Shown in pieces: positions 17,300 to 26,309 of a DNA stretch of 29,501 bases. A program made the position numbers and the translations under genes. The stretch comes from Mikrocytos mackini. Taxonomy: Eukaryota > Endomyxa > Ascetosporea > Mikrocytida > Mikrocytiidae. The stretch is from contig JASNJN010000037.1 in NCBI GenBank assembly GCA_030180075.1, positions 1 to 29,501 of the forward strand, in the 5' to 3' direction. Positions within the stretch are counted from its first letter, which is position 1; every line of letters begins with the position of its first letter. Under the pieces are notes generated by a model. The model ran no database searches. It had not been told where the DNA came from and was given only the letters and a program-made list of their open reading frames with translations.

Positions 17300-18022
17300 T
17301 TACTTAATCGGCTGTTCCGGTTGAGAAATGAAGACATAAAGTTTGACCCAGCGTGCAATCAAGATCAAATAAAGCATACCTGTCAACCCAGACACGAATC
17401 CCATGCTAATCACGTACTCCTTGTTCACTAGAAATCGACACACACTCCATTCCGACATTCTTACAAACCAACTTTCAGTCTTATCATGGTTAATTGTATT
17501 CAAGAAATCTTCTTCCCTGAGTATATCAATTATTTTCCCTTTTTGCATTCTATACCACTCCACTTCTTCTTTCTTGAACAATATCTTGCAGTTAATTGAA
17601 TTATTTTGGACCGAAGCCGTGGCGAATACAAACAATTTGTCAGATTGTTCAAGGGCAATACTCGGGTACTTCTCCATAGCCAATAAGGCCTTCCCATATA
17701 AAATGAAGAGAAGCTCTGTTTTGTATTCGGTCAACTTAAAGTATATGGTTGAATTGCCTGTGACATTGGATGTGTTAAGACTTCCGTATTTGTCTGGAGT
17801 CTTCTCCGAGCTTTCAACATGCATAAGAACATTCGAACCAATAAATGAAGATGCCCTTTTGTCGTTTTGATTGGGCAAACTAACAACCGGGTTCCTTATT
17901 ATGTTGGATAAAGAATATCTGATCGAACCTTGGATATTGCCGAGTTTCGCGAAGTCAATCATATAGAACAGGTTCGGGAGCTTCTCGTCTGATAGGAACA
18001 GAAGGCAGATAACAGGAAACAT
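17300..18022 (-). CDS. Predicted type I membrane protein, unidentified
   Basis: A 240-aa protein not recognised. It starts with a short hydrophobic leader (MFPVICLLFLS), has a luminal or extracellular-type middle rich in beta-forming and N-glycosylation-type sites (SNVTGNST), a short charged stretch near 160-175 (EVEWYRMQKGKI), and one strong membrane helix near 210-232 (FVSGLTGMLYLILIARWV) followed by a tail of about ten residues. The layout (signal, beta domain, helix, single membrane anchor, short tail) recalls p24/GOLD cargo receptors, but no diagnostic motif was seen. The ATG at 18022 is the only possible start: the frame upstream meets TAG with no other Met. The gene lies 112 bp upstream of the SANT-like gene and is co-oriented with it. 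Confidence 0.6.
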   Translation of the reverse strand: MFPVICLLFLSDEKLPNLFYMIDFAKLGNIQGSIRYSLSNIIRNPVVSLPNQNDKRASSFIGSNVLMHVESSEKTPDKYGSLNTSNVTGNSTIYFKLTEYKTELLFILYGKALLAMEKYPSIALEQSDKLFVFATASVQNNSINCKILFKKEEVEWYRMQKGKIIDILREEDFLNTINHDKTESWFVRMSEWSVCRFLVNKEYVISMGFVSGLTGMLYLILIARWVKLYVFISQPEQPIK

Positions 18023-18367
18023 GAAATATGTTGCAACGTTCGTGTAGTCGAATATAGACTTCTAATTTGGAACAGTAATCAACTAGTATTACAAATGTTC
18101 TCGGAAATTAAGTATATAAAGTTATATAATCTGGTAAAGCCGTAGTATTGGAAAAAGTATCGTTTTGAGTTATATTGCCGTTCTTTTTCTGTTTAAATTT
18201 TATTTTGTTTTTAATTTTATTTGTTCTCTAAGAATACAAAACAAGATGAAACAGAAGCTCCTATTGTAATTTTTAAACCTACATATACTTATGTAAGGGG
18301 GTTTGAAATGGAAAGTGGCACTTTCGGTTCATAAAATTTTAAATTCCGACATCATAAATTAACAGCC
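18023..18367. promoter_or_regulatory. Shared upstream region of two divergent genes
   Basis: A 345-bp AT-rich spacer between the membrane-protein start and the NMP-kinase start. It holds a small hairpin (GAAAGT-GGC-ACTTTC, 18311-18325) and the AAATTT box of the kinase (18334-18339, 28 nt before its ATG). No gene is visible. Confidence 0.45.
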
Positions 18368-19045
18368 ATGGAAGATCAACTAGTGTCTTATTTCAAAGAC
18401 AACCTCCGGACTTTAATAAACGAACATGAATCTGTCATAAAAAGTAACGAATTATCCACAATACACTTGGCATTCATAATAGGCCCGCCCGCTTGCGGAA
18501 AGACAACACAAGGCAACCTACTTTCTCGAACAATTAGTAATTCTCGGCACGTGAGTTGCGGCCAGCTACTTAGAAATTTCTGCTGTCTCGGAACCGAGCG
18601 GAGTATTCAACTAACGGAGTTACTTAACAATGGGATAGTCGTGGATGGAAACATTACAATAAATCTTCTGTTCGAGGAAATATTCAAAACATTAAAAGAC
18701 GAGCCAGAATGCAACAAGTTTATCATTGACGGGTTTCCAAGAAATATCGATAATTTGAAAGCGTTTGAAGACCTGAATGTTTTCAGTAACGTCGTTTTTA
18801 TTGCTCTTCAGTGCAACACAGAAAACATAAGACAGAGGCAGTCTATTAGAATGAGCATTGATAAACGAACCGATGACACAGAGAAAGTATTGAATAAGAG
18901 AATATCGGATTTCTATTCGGACACTTTGGAAACGATAAATTTACTCAAAAAGAAAAATAAGCTGATAGAGATAAATGCAAACAAAAATAAAGAAGACACC
19001 CATAAAGATCTTTTAGATGAATTCAAGTTATGTATTAATTTATAA
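18368..19045 (+). CDS. Nucleoside monophosphate kinase (UMP-CMP / adenylate kinase family)
   Basis: A 225-aa kinase transferring phosphate from ATP to a nucleoside monophosphate. It shows the P-loop GPPACGKTTQ (residues 38-47), HVSCGQLLR in the NMP-binding region, NGIVVDGNIT, the family signature FIIDGFPRNIDN (near 119-130), and a short LID with RMSIDKRTDD then KRISDFY. The short LID and the KRTDDTEKVLNKR segment favour the UMP-CMP/AK1 group over long-LID adenylate kinases. An N-terminal extension of about 30 residues precedes the P-loop; it is not clearly a targeting signal. The start is ATGG after a purine-rich ACAGCC, with AAATTT 28 nt upstream. Confidence 0.88.
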   Translation: MEDQLVSYFKDNLRTLINEHESVIKSNELSTIHLAFIIGPPACGKTTQGNLLSRTISNSRHVSCGQLLRNFCCLGTERSIQLTELLNNGIVVDGNITINLLFEEIFKTLKDEPECNKFIIDGFPRNIDNLKAFEDLNVFSNVVFIALQCNTENIRQRQSIRMSIDKRTDDTEKVLNKRISDFYSDTLETINLLKKKNKLIEINANKNKEDTHKDLLDEFKLCINL

Positions 19046-19336
19046 ATAAGTAGGCGCGTATTGGTATGATTTTTAACAATACACGGAGTTTTAGGGAATG
19101 TAATGGGTTAAAAATTGAATTTATTAACTTTCCTATTTACTTTTTACTAATTTTGTTGTAAAGTCCTAAATTGAATGTTGAATTCCTTTAGTTTGTTGAT
19201 AAAAAACTAGGGCATCGTATTTCTTCCAGAGTTTTAGGAACTATCTTTGCTCTAAATATTCAAACACACGGACAATGAATAGGCAACTCAAATGGTAATT
19301 TTGAAGTTTGTTTTTTATTTTGTCTCAAAATTTGAA
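19046..19336. other. Spacer with the upstream ORF promoter
   Basis: An AT-rich spacer of 291 bp. An AAATTT box at 19328-19333 lies 3 nt before the ATG at 19337. An earlier in-frame ATG at 19292 exists, but it lies upstream of the box. No other gene is seen. Confidence 0.45.
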
Positions 19337-19495
19337 ATGAATCAGTTTTGGGGATTTCTTGACAAATACGCTAAAACCGCAGACCAAAATCAGCTTGCAA
19401 TAGAATGTGTGTTGATAGCATTCACGTGTCCATTCGCCTTACACTCTCTGGTCTCTGACAAAAAAAAAGAAGACATTACGACTCACACGACATAA
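19337..19495 (+). CDS. Short hydrophobic ORF, perhaps N-terminus of the TraX-like protein
   Basis: A 52-codon frame starting MNQFWGFLDKY with one hydrophobic stretch (ECVLIAFTCPFALHSLV) that could span a membrane, ending TTHTT and TAA. The stop overlaps the next ATG by one base (TAATG). It passes through a run of nine A (19460-19468) where its frame (phase 2) and the downstream frame (phase 1, open since TGA 19456-19458) overlap. One extra A, or a -1 ribosomal shift, would fuse it to the TraX-like ORF. Because the AAATTT box precedes this ORF, and not the TraX-like ATG, fusion is plausible. As a stand-alone protein it is unrecognised. Confidence 0.5.
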   Translation: MNQFWGFLDKYAKTADQNQLAIECVLIAFTCPFALHSLVSDKKKEDITTHTT

Positions 19496-20271
19496 TGAAG
19501 TTCTTCGGGATACTTTTTACATTCACAGACCACTACGCGTATTACGGAGGGAATGACTACTGGCTTCGTCTTTTAGGAAGGATAGCGTTCCCTCTTTTGG
19601 CATTCATCATCGGGTTTTCCGGCGCAGAATCAGAAATAGGATTTGTTCTCTGGTTCTACACATGTGTTTATACATATGTCAGGTATGGGTCGGGAATTCT
19701 TCTTAATATATCGATTCTGCTTACATACATGGTTGTCAAAATGATAACAAAAGTGTTCTCAATGAGTTGGTTTTATAAGAGATTTGATTCCATCACACCG
19801 CTCAACTTGTTTGTACTTTCATCGGCCAGTTTGATAAACTATTTGTCATTCAAGATATTCAAATTTGATTATGGATTCAGTGCTTATTTTTATGCATTCT
19901 ATGGCTGGCTCTGCCTAAGGAGATTAAAGGATAAAAACAAAACGTATGAAAATAGAAAGAAAGAACTACTTATAGTGACATACGTATTATTCAACTGGAT
20001 AATAATCAGCATAGGGTTTATAAAGATGTTTAAACTTAAGCACAACATATGCCTTGTGTTAATGCACCTGGTTTTGTTTGTTTTAATGCGAACATTCAAA
20101 CCCGTCGATCTAAAAAAGAATTTCCTTACTCGCCTCGTTATATTCTTAGGAAGAAACAGTCTCTATTTATTCATTATCTTTGAAACGTACATGTTACAGG
20201 AAATTAAGCAGAGAATTTTCTTCAACCAATTGATTTCACAAATGAAAAAGAACCAGGAAATAAATAAGTAA
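19495..20271 (+). CDS. TraX-family-like polytopic membrane protein
   Basis: A 258-aa protein with about seven hydrophobic segments. It resembles the bacterial TraX family (related to acyltransferase-type membrane proteins; the founder acetylates conjugative pilin). Matching features are the N-terminal MKFFGILFTFTDHYAY (usual KxxAxxxMxxDHIG), then YWLRLLGRIAFPLLAFIIG (usual R..GR.AFP.FAFL...G), and later FDYGFSAYFYAFYGWL (usual DYGxxGxLL...Y). A GRNSLYLFIIFETYM segment near the C-terminus corresponds to the last family helix. The substrate here is unknown; the pilin role cannot apply in a eukaryote. It may be horizontally acquired; base composition looks like its neighbours. AATAAA overlaps the codons just before the stop. 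Whether translation starts at this ATG or in the upstream ORF is open. Confidence 0.62.
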   Translation: MKFFGILFTFTDHYAYYGGNDYWLRLLGRIAFPLLAFIIGFSGAESEIGFVLWFYTCVYTYVRYGSGILLNISILLTYMVVKMITKVFSMSWFYKRFDSITPLNLFVLSSASLINYLSFKIFKFDYGFSAYFYAFYGWLCLRRLKDKNKTYENRKKELLIVTYVLFNWIIISIGFIKMFKLKHNICLVLMHLVLFVLMRTFKPVDLKKNFLTRLVIFLGRNSLYLFIIFETYMLQEIKQRIFFNQLISQMKKNQEINK

Positions 20272-20350
20272 TCAATTTATCATATCTTTAACATTTATTA
20301 TAACAAATCAAATTGGTCAGTGGCATGGCCTGTTTGCTTCTTAAAGCTGT

Positions 20351-21775
20351 TCACTGACATCGTAGATACTTTTCAAACTTCTCGGCTTTTGGATGGGCTT
20401 TTCTGAATCTGTCTGGGTCTTCTACAAACACTCCGATCTGGGCAGCTGCTGACCCACCTATCATTGAGTTTACAGAGTAGAATGGCACGGCAAGTATTAT
20501 TATCACGAACATTCCCATGAGAACGCTGAACACTATTTCCATATCGCTTGTTAGATTATTTTTGAAGAACACCCCGGCTCCGAACATGCGGATGAAAAAG
20601 CCTATACCCAGTGCAAGTAACAGGGATATAAAGAAAGTGAATATGTTCAACATTTCGGATGTCAGACGGAAATTAATGAATTTGTCAAAACCTGCTGTTC
20701 TGAAGCTCTCCAAGCCCATCTTTCCACTTTCGCATAACCCCTTCCCGTAAAAGGCTGAGTAGACATATGCTTGGGCAGTCAAAAATTCGAATAGCTGTCC
20801 TATTATACTGGCTATGCAATACAAAAGCAATGCTCCTAGGTCGCCTTTATTGTCATCTGAATTTTGTTTGGCTGAATTTACGACGAGTGAAACAATAGTC
20901 ATGATCAGGGCTCCCACACATGCTGTCCCAAGAGAGCTGCTGAACGCGATATGGTAGGCTTCTTCTGCGATCTTTCCGAAGTCTGTTTCTTCTTGTTCTG
21001 CCTTGGCTAAACTGAACTGGTTAAAGAACGCTGCTCCATAAAGGTAAGAAACCGCAGCTAGGAATTCCAGGTAATAAAGTACGAAGAATGCCGACACAGA
21101 AACGAATATCTGCAACATTGATTGCTCTTCGCTGGTGACAACTGGCTTCATTGAATTGGAATTCCCAAATCCGGCTAGCGAAATTACATTGAATGCTGCG
21201 ATCATGTATAGTCCGATGGAAAGAATTGTTAGTAATAGAACCATAAAGAACTGTCCGAACAGCTTTAATTTTCGTTTGTTGAACTCGGCTGTTGCTGTTT
21301 TGATTGTGATTAGTGCTATCTTAATGTCAGCCCAAAGACACCAGAAGACGAGCAATGTGAATAGTAAGGATACTGACCCTATCACTATCAATACTATGTT
21401 CTGTGTCAATACTCCAACGGCAATTGCTAGACCGCCTGATAAAATAGGTGTCCCGAGGTATAGCCATTTTATTACGTTCCTCAGTAAGTAAATCATTCCG
21501 AGATAAAGGGGGAACATCAAAAGAGCTAGTATAGAACCTCCGATGATGAAGAAATATGCACCTGAATAGATAGATGTAAAGGGATTTTCTATTAGTTGGG
21601 CGAATCTTACGATGGTGTAAATAGAGAAACTATACACTACGATTAGAGATAAAACGGGGAAGATACGCCAGAATGAATTCGCTTTCTTGCGAGTATAAAC
21701 ATCTTCATGTTGAGATATCCCTTCGTAGTCGCTATTCTTTGGTGTGAACGCTTGTGGTTTGGGTTCATAGTCCAT
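20351..21775 (-). CDS. Choline transporter-like protein (CTL/SLC44 family)
   Basis: A 474-aa protein with about ten membrane segments, of the CTL/SLC44 family (PNS1 in yeast), which carries choline or ethanolamine or a similar solute across membranes. The signature is the block AYVYSAFYGKGLCESGKMG with following FDKFINFRLTSEMLNIFTFF (about residues 335-375), matching the family's A.I.G..FC.SA..A... segment, and the terminal SVNSMIGGSAAAQIGVFVED, matching the ..D...CF.ED motif. The start is the ATG at 21775 (MDYEPKP); a longer frame to 21808 begins with TTG. An AAATTT box lies at 21792-21797, 16 nt upstream. AATAAA lies in the 79-bp gap to the TraX-like gene. Confidence 0.85.
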   Translation of the reverse strand: MDYEPKPQAFTPKNSDYEGISQHEDVYTRKKANSFWRIFPVLSLIVVYSFSIYTIVRFAQLIENPFTSIYSGAYFFIIGGSILALLMFPLYLGMIYLLRNVIKWLYLGTPILSGGLAIAVGVLTQNIVLIVIGSVSLLFTLLVFWCLWADIKIALITIKTATAEFNKRKLKLFGQFFMVLLLTILSIGLYMIAAFNVISLAGFGNSNSMKPVVTSEEQSMLQIFVSVSAFFVLYYLEFLAAVSYLYGAAFFNQFSLAKAEQEETDFGKIAEEAYHIAFSSSLGTACVGALIMTIVSLVVNSAKQNSDDNKGDLGALLLYCIASIIGQLFEFLTAQAYVYSAFYGKGLCESGKMGLESFRTAGFDKFINFRLTSEMLNIFTFFISLLLALGIGFFIRMFGAGVFFKNNLTSDMEIVFSVLMGMFVIIILAVPFYSVNSMIGGSAAAQIGVFVEDPDRFRKAHPKAEKFEKYLRCQ

Positions 21776-22017
21776 AGTATTTTGAAAATTAAAATTTTTA
21801 AAACGCAATTTTACAAATTGTAGTTTTATTCAATTTACCCCTACCAATTTGATAAAAAAAATAAACACGTAGTATAATACCGATAATGAATCGTTCGGGC
21901 GAGGTTTGGGAAGATTTTGTTTCAGTAGTTGGTGCTATCGGTCTTACGATCCCCTCATGATCGTCCAAAGGGTTATCTAGGGTCAGAAGATGACATTTTA
22001 AACATTTGTTAGTATAA
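21776..22017. other. Spacer, possible retroelement 3' end
   Basis: About 240 bp between the transporter start and the second integrase relic. The part at 21890-22000 is richer in G and C than the surrounding spacer and may be an LTR or 3' untranslated remnant of that relic (read on the minus strand). No paired LTR was found to support this. Confidence 0.3.
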
Positions 22018-22933
22018 TCAATTACTATCTTTTATTCCGTAAACACTAACCATATGTTTACTGACGTGTTCACGTAATCCTGCAATTTCCCCATTGACAT
22101 CTCTCTTTTTAAATAGGCGTAAGTGTGTGTTGTTAACTTTAATTCTTCCATTAGGTGCTTCTAATTCAAAAGCATTTGTTCCTCGCCAGCTATTAGTAAT
22201 TACTAGGGGTCGGAAAATATGTGATCTGGTACAAATCATATATTTTTACCAAATTTCTGGAAAATTTTCACCCATAATTACTCCGATTTGAAGGAATTGA
22301 TATATTTTATTGACAATTCGAAAGTATAATGAGATTTTGGCAAAATCATATATAATCATATATTTGCCGATTTTTTGTCATATATTTTCCGACCCCTAGT
22401 AATTACTATAGATCCTCTCATTCTACTTTCCAATTTCCATCTTTTCCAGTTCTTATATAACACAAGGTTTCCTGTTTCAAATTCTATGTTTTCGTTTTTC
22501 TTATTAATTCTTCATTTGATTGTCTATCCACTTTCTCTTTAAGTTCTGTTGTATTTAGATTCGGTATCCGGTGATAGGGTATTAATGAATATTGGGGTTC
22601 TATTTTATAGGAGATACTTCTAACAAGCGTTGTATATGATTGATGTGAAATTCTATTCTGGTAATTGCTTCTTCAATTGACCAGTTTGTGTATATTTTCA
22701 TGATCTTGTTAATGGTTTTATTTTGTGTTCTGCGATTCTGTTACCGACAGGGTTCCATGGTGTGGAAAACTTCTGCTTTACCCGGTGTCGTTGGCATACA
22801 GTCTTCATTTCAATAGATGTAAATTGGCGGCCATTATCAGATAATAAGAATTTGGGAATTTATGTCCTACCACTTCTTCCCTCGTAATTCGACTTAGTAG
22901 GACTATTTTTACTAGTCTAATAAAGAAGTTTGT
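22018..22933 (-). pseudogene. Second retroelement integrase relic
   Basis: On the minus strand, pieces of a gypsy-type integrase can be read. Next to the pogo-like insertion is TNFFIRLVKIVLL. A frame change then gives LLSDNGRQFTSIEMKTV with the second catalytic Asp and NPVGNRIAEHKI with the catalytic Glu; 35 residues separate Asp and Glu, the classical DX35E spacing. Further pieces follow: the post-core HINHIQRLLEVSP stretch, then KEKVDRQSNEELI, and after the MITE insertion a C-terminal RGTNAFELEAPNGRIKVN with THLRLFKKRD, which fits the GPY/F-type end. Frameshifts and stops make it dead. Its sequence differs from the integrase at 3131-4290, so it is another family. Nothing of its reverse transcriptase is visible in the window. 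Confidence 0.8.
22204..22398. mobile_element. hAT-type MITE, family A copy 2
   Basis: A 195-bp insertion in the second integrase relic. Termini are TAGGGGTCGGAAAATATGTG and its near-perfect inverse at the right end, flanked by an exact 8-bp duplication GTAATTAC (22196-22203 and 22399-22406). CATATATT-type motifs recur near both ends. The terminal repeats match copy 1 at 2279-2480 while the middle has drifted or was replaced. No coding capacity. Confidence 0.9.
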
Positions 22934-22935
22934 TA

Positions 22936-23510
22936 CAGTCAACCCTCGATAAAATTTACACACGTAAGATTTACAAAAAACACCCATTCTCAACGATTTT
23001 CCGAAATTTATTTCGGAAAATGATTCAATATTCACCAAATTATGCATAAATTATGTGAACTTGACCCAATAAATATTAATTAAGTGCTAAAATAGCATAT
23101 AGGCTCTTTTGTCAAATTAAAAAAAATATTTTTTTCATAATATTTACACTCGGATAAATTTATTGTATCAAAAAAATTCCGATGAAAAATATCGATTTAA
23201 TGTTCCAGATATAATGCGACTTTAAATAGAAGTGTTAGCACCAAGTTAGAACCTCTAGTAATAAAATTTATAAGTTATATCCTAGTGTAAAATCATGAAA
23301 ATTTCGACATTTACATCCTTGAAGAAATAAAAATTTATCATAATTTGGAGATTCATAATTTGCATCGGTTTGATAATTGAGAATACATAAAATATTTGTT
23401 TATTGCTTTCCAAAATTATGGTCGTATAGTAACAAAATCCAAAACTACTCGTAATATTTACAAAACATGGAGAAAAGCAGAGCTTTGTAAATCTTATCGA
23501 GGTTTAATAG
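22936..23510. mobile_element. pogo/Tigger-like MITE
   Basis: A 575-bp element with left end CAGTCAACCCTCGATAAAAT and a right end that, reverse-complemented, reads CTATTAAACCTCGATAAGAT; ATTTACA follows in both. It is flanked by TA on each side (22934-22935, 23511-23512). These termini fit pogo/Tigger-type elements. The interior is AT-rich with no transposase frame, so it is non-autonomous. It sits at the upstream edge of the second integrase relic. Confidence 0.75.
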
Positions 23511-23512
23511 TA

Positions 23513-24410
23513 CCCCCAACTACCCATCTTTGGGGTTTAAGATGGCCTATGTTATATTTTCTCCGGAAAACCAATATTTCGTCAACTTCCGCAGTTTTGC
23601 CAAGGCCGCCTATTTTCTGTGAGGATTTAAAAAATATTTACGTATGTTTCTAATAAAAATTTTCTCGACTTCATGTAAAAAATTTGTTACAAATTATTGA
23701 TCTTTTAACCAGAAATATTCTAAATCTAATAAAGAAATTTCGTGGAACTTTTAAATTCTCTGAAATTGATCATACAAAAACCCCTATTTTCTTTCAATCC
23801 GAGGAACAATGGCAATAGGGTTATTTTTATGATAGTATGAAGTTTAACATCATTAATTTCCACAAATACCACTAATGGGCAATTGACAAATAATATGGCA
23901 TATTTTAGAGAAACCCACCTTTTCAATATATATTATGCAAACATTTATATTTACTTGCCATGTAGATCTCAAACTCATAAACAGAACCCTGGTCTCGGTT
24001 TTCAATTTATTTTGGTCAGGTTCCATAAATTTCTGAGAAGCTACGGTTATTTAGAGCGGAAAATAAAGCGAAAATCAAAATAAATAATATTTTCAAAATT
24101 TTCAAAAAGTCGATAGAATGCCTACATTAAGAACAGCTAAAAATCAACATATGCCATTTCTGGCTAATTCAGACCTTCTCATTTGAAACAGTGATTTCCT
24201 CTAAAATGTGTAATTTTGACATGTAACCCTGTTTCTATTGAACATCATATGACTTCTTCGTTAGTCAAAGTCATGTTTTTTAATTTAAAATCTTATAAAC
24301 GAACTAACATAAAACTGTGCGCAACATAATCTTTACAAGTTTTAAATACCAAAACAGCAATTCTTATACAACAGAAATACATATAAATTAAGTTCACACG
24401 TGCATAACCA
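23513..24410. other. AT-rich gene-free stretch
   Basis: About 900 bp without a supportable gene or repeat. Two short open frames of 66 codons (minus 23926-23726, plus 23883-24083) show no recognisable protein character. I saw no continuation of the integrase relic beyond the pogo-like element. Confidence 0.5.
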
Positions 24411-24565
24411 CTAGGGTGTGGAAAATATGTGATTTTAGAGATTATAAAGATCATTCTAAAAGTTATAGATACTCAAATATGGGACACCTAAAAATTTTAC
24501 GAAAATATAAAGGATTTTGTGAAGAATTTCGCCCGAAATTTGAGTCACATATTTTCCAACCTACT
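24411..24565. mobile_element. hAT-type MITE, family A copy 3, decayed
   Basis: Left end CTAGGGTGTGGAAAATATGTG-type and right end inverse with several changes; flanks CATAACCA (24403-24410) and CATAATTA (24566-24573) match at 6 of 8 positions. Its reverse complement aligns by eye through most of its length with copy 1 at 2279-2480 (shared blocks include AAAATCCT, TTTTTAGGT, TCCCATAT and TATAATCTCTAA), so it is an older copy in opposite orientation, lacking part of the subterminal region. Confidence 0.75.
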
Positions 24566-24857
24566 CATAATTAACAGTTGCCGGTCAATTTTCAAACATC
24601 CTAGTAATAATTAGGGCAACTAGCTTAGATGGCATATAATAGGCATGATAGATAAAACAAAATCGGGGCGCAATTTATAATAAGTATTTATAATTAGTGA
24701 ATATTTCAGTTGATAATGTTAATTTTTATAAAATATAACGCCATTATAAAGAAACTATAAATTAGTAACCGCTAGCATATTAAACCTGCAAAATATTTCC
24801 TAGAACGAAGATGTTCAACATAAAATTTCAAGTTACAATCTGCCATATAGTTAAAAC

Positions 24858-25979
24858 TAGGGGTGAGTGTTTTACAATAATTTCATTCCGATACCGTCGA
24901 AAAACGATTTTGGTCGATAGGAATAGAATTTCATTCTCCGAAATTTGGGCTCTCTTCAGTTGGTTTTGATTTTCTGATTCCATATTTTGTGTTTATAGGA
25001 AGTGAATATTGTATCTAATAGAATTTAAAACACAGTATTAATATAATTACTAGGGCTCCCAAAAAGCATTTTTCAAAATTGCATATAATTATTATTACAT
25101 CATTTTAACGCTCTAGAACGATTTTCAGATCCTGTAGAGCCTTTGGTAGCGATATTTAAAAGCAATAAAAGGCAATAAAGCTATTTTCGGCAATTTTAGG
25201 TAAATTGACTAAAACAACAGCAATTTGGCGTAATAATGGAATTATTTGAGGTGTTAATCTGGCAAAATTCAAATAAAAAATTTTGACGAAAAAAAATCAA
25301 AAATTAAATTCACCATATTTATCATTAATAGTTATTTAATATCGTTATTAATACATAATCAGAATTATTTTGTCATTTCAGGTTATTTTTTGGAAGGAAT
25401 TTTCCAAATTTTATAATAAAATGGATGGATTTTCATCATTTTAGAGGCAATTTGGCGCAAAGAATGCATGTTTTAGGGCAATTCCCTATATAAATATAAA
25501 AGCAATTTCTGGGAGCCCTAATAATTACATTATCCATAATCGTCTATCATAAATAAATGATTTTCTTTGAGATTAAGCGTGATATAACTAAAAACACGAC
25601 GGATATGTTTTTCTAAAATAGCATTGATATATGAGTCTTAAATAGATATCAAACCAATCAACATGCTAAACTTTCTAATTATTTTCAACCGAAACAATAA
25701 ATTTAACAAAACACGTTGTTTTGTCCTTCACTATTAAGATTTCCATAAACCAACACACAAAAAGCACATGTTATACTTTGTATATAAAAGAAATGAAGCC
25801 CAATTAAAAATATATATTTAGTTCCGTCTACATATAAACATCAAGATTACAAATGGATATTATGATTCTAAAGAACACATGCCCTTTGGTACAAAATTGT
25901 GTTTTTAAAGTAAGATTCCGACTGATTTCGACCCGAATGGGACGGAATTGGATCGGTAGGACAGAAATCCTCACCTATG
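24858..25979. mobile_element. hAT-like element, family C, host of a nested element
   Basis: Left end TAGGGGTGAG and right end whose reverse complement is CATAGGTGAG (8 of 10), flanked by an exact 8-bp duplication GTTAAAAC (24850-24857 and 25980-25987). Inner sequences next to both ends also look related (ATTCCGATACCG left, CTACCGATCCAATTCCG right, reverse complement). Total length is 1122 bp, of which 478 bp are the nested element plus its duplication, leaving about 640 bp of original sequence. No transposase frame. Confidence 0.75.
25051..25520. mobile_element. hAT-like MITE, family B copy 1 (nested)
   Basis: A 470-bp element with termini TAGGGCTCCCAAAAAG and TTTCTGGGAGCCCTA (14-bp inverted repeat, one mismatch inside), flanked by an exact 8-bp duplication ATAATTAC (25043-25050 and 25521-25528). 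It lies inside family C, so it inserted later. The interior repeats short GCAATTT / GGCAAT motifs near both ends (for example 25188-25195, 25231-25239, 25446-25456, 25471-25483), which may be subterminal transposase sites. No coding frame. Confidence 0.88.
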
Positions 25980-25987
25980 GTTAAAAC

Positions 25988-26309
25988 ATATCATCAGTTG
26001 GCAACCCAAATACAATTTCCCCTATTTTTGATATATTGGTCAACGAACCCTGAAAAATCATTTTCCGGTCTCTAAATTGTATGTAATCATCTCTACAAAA
26101 ATGAAACTGAAATTTTTATATAATGGATTTTTTATAATTCTTCACCCATAAATTTGTTAATTATCGATCATTGAACAAGTTATTTGATGAATACATGCCA
26201 AATGTATATAAATAACTCGAGAGATGATTGATAACTATATTTGAAATGTTTTATAAAACAAGTATTCATTTCCCGCTATACAATAGTGATTAATGACTAT
26301 AACTAAATC
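25988..26309. other. AT-rich gene-free stretch
   Basis: About 320 bp following the family C element. I see no gene, no clear inverted repeat and no similarity to the other repeats in the window. Confidence 0.45.

Noticed and set aside
17300-18022. p24/GOLD family call for the membrane protein
   Set aside because: Only the general layout fits; no family residues, no C-terminal dilysine or diphenylalanine sorting tail.
21776-21808. N-terminal extension of the CTL-like transporter
   Set aside because: It would start with TTG and run through the AAATTT box; the ATG at 21775 is used instead.
23396-23653. 85-codon plus-strand ORF
   Set aside because: It crosses the right terminus of the pogo-like element and has no protein-like conservation.
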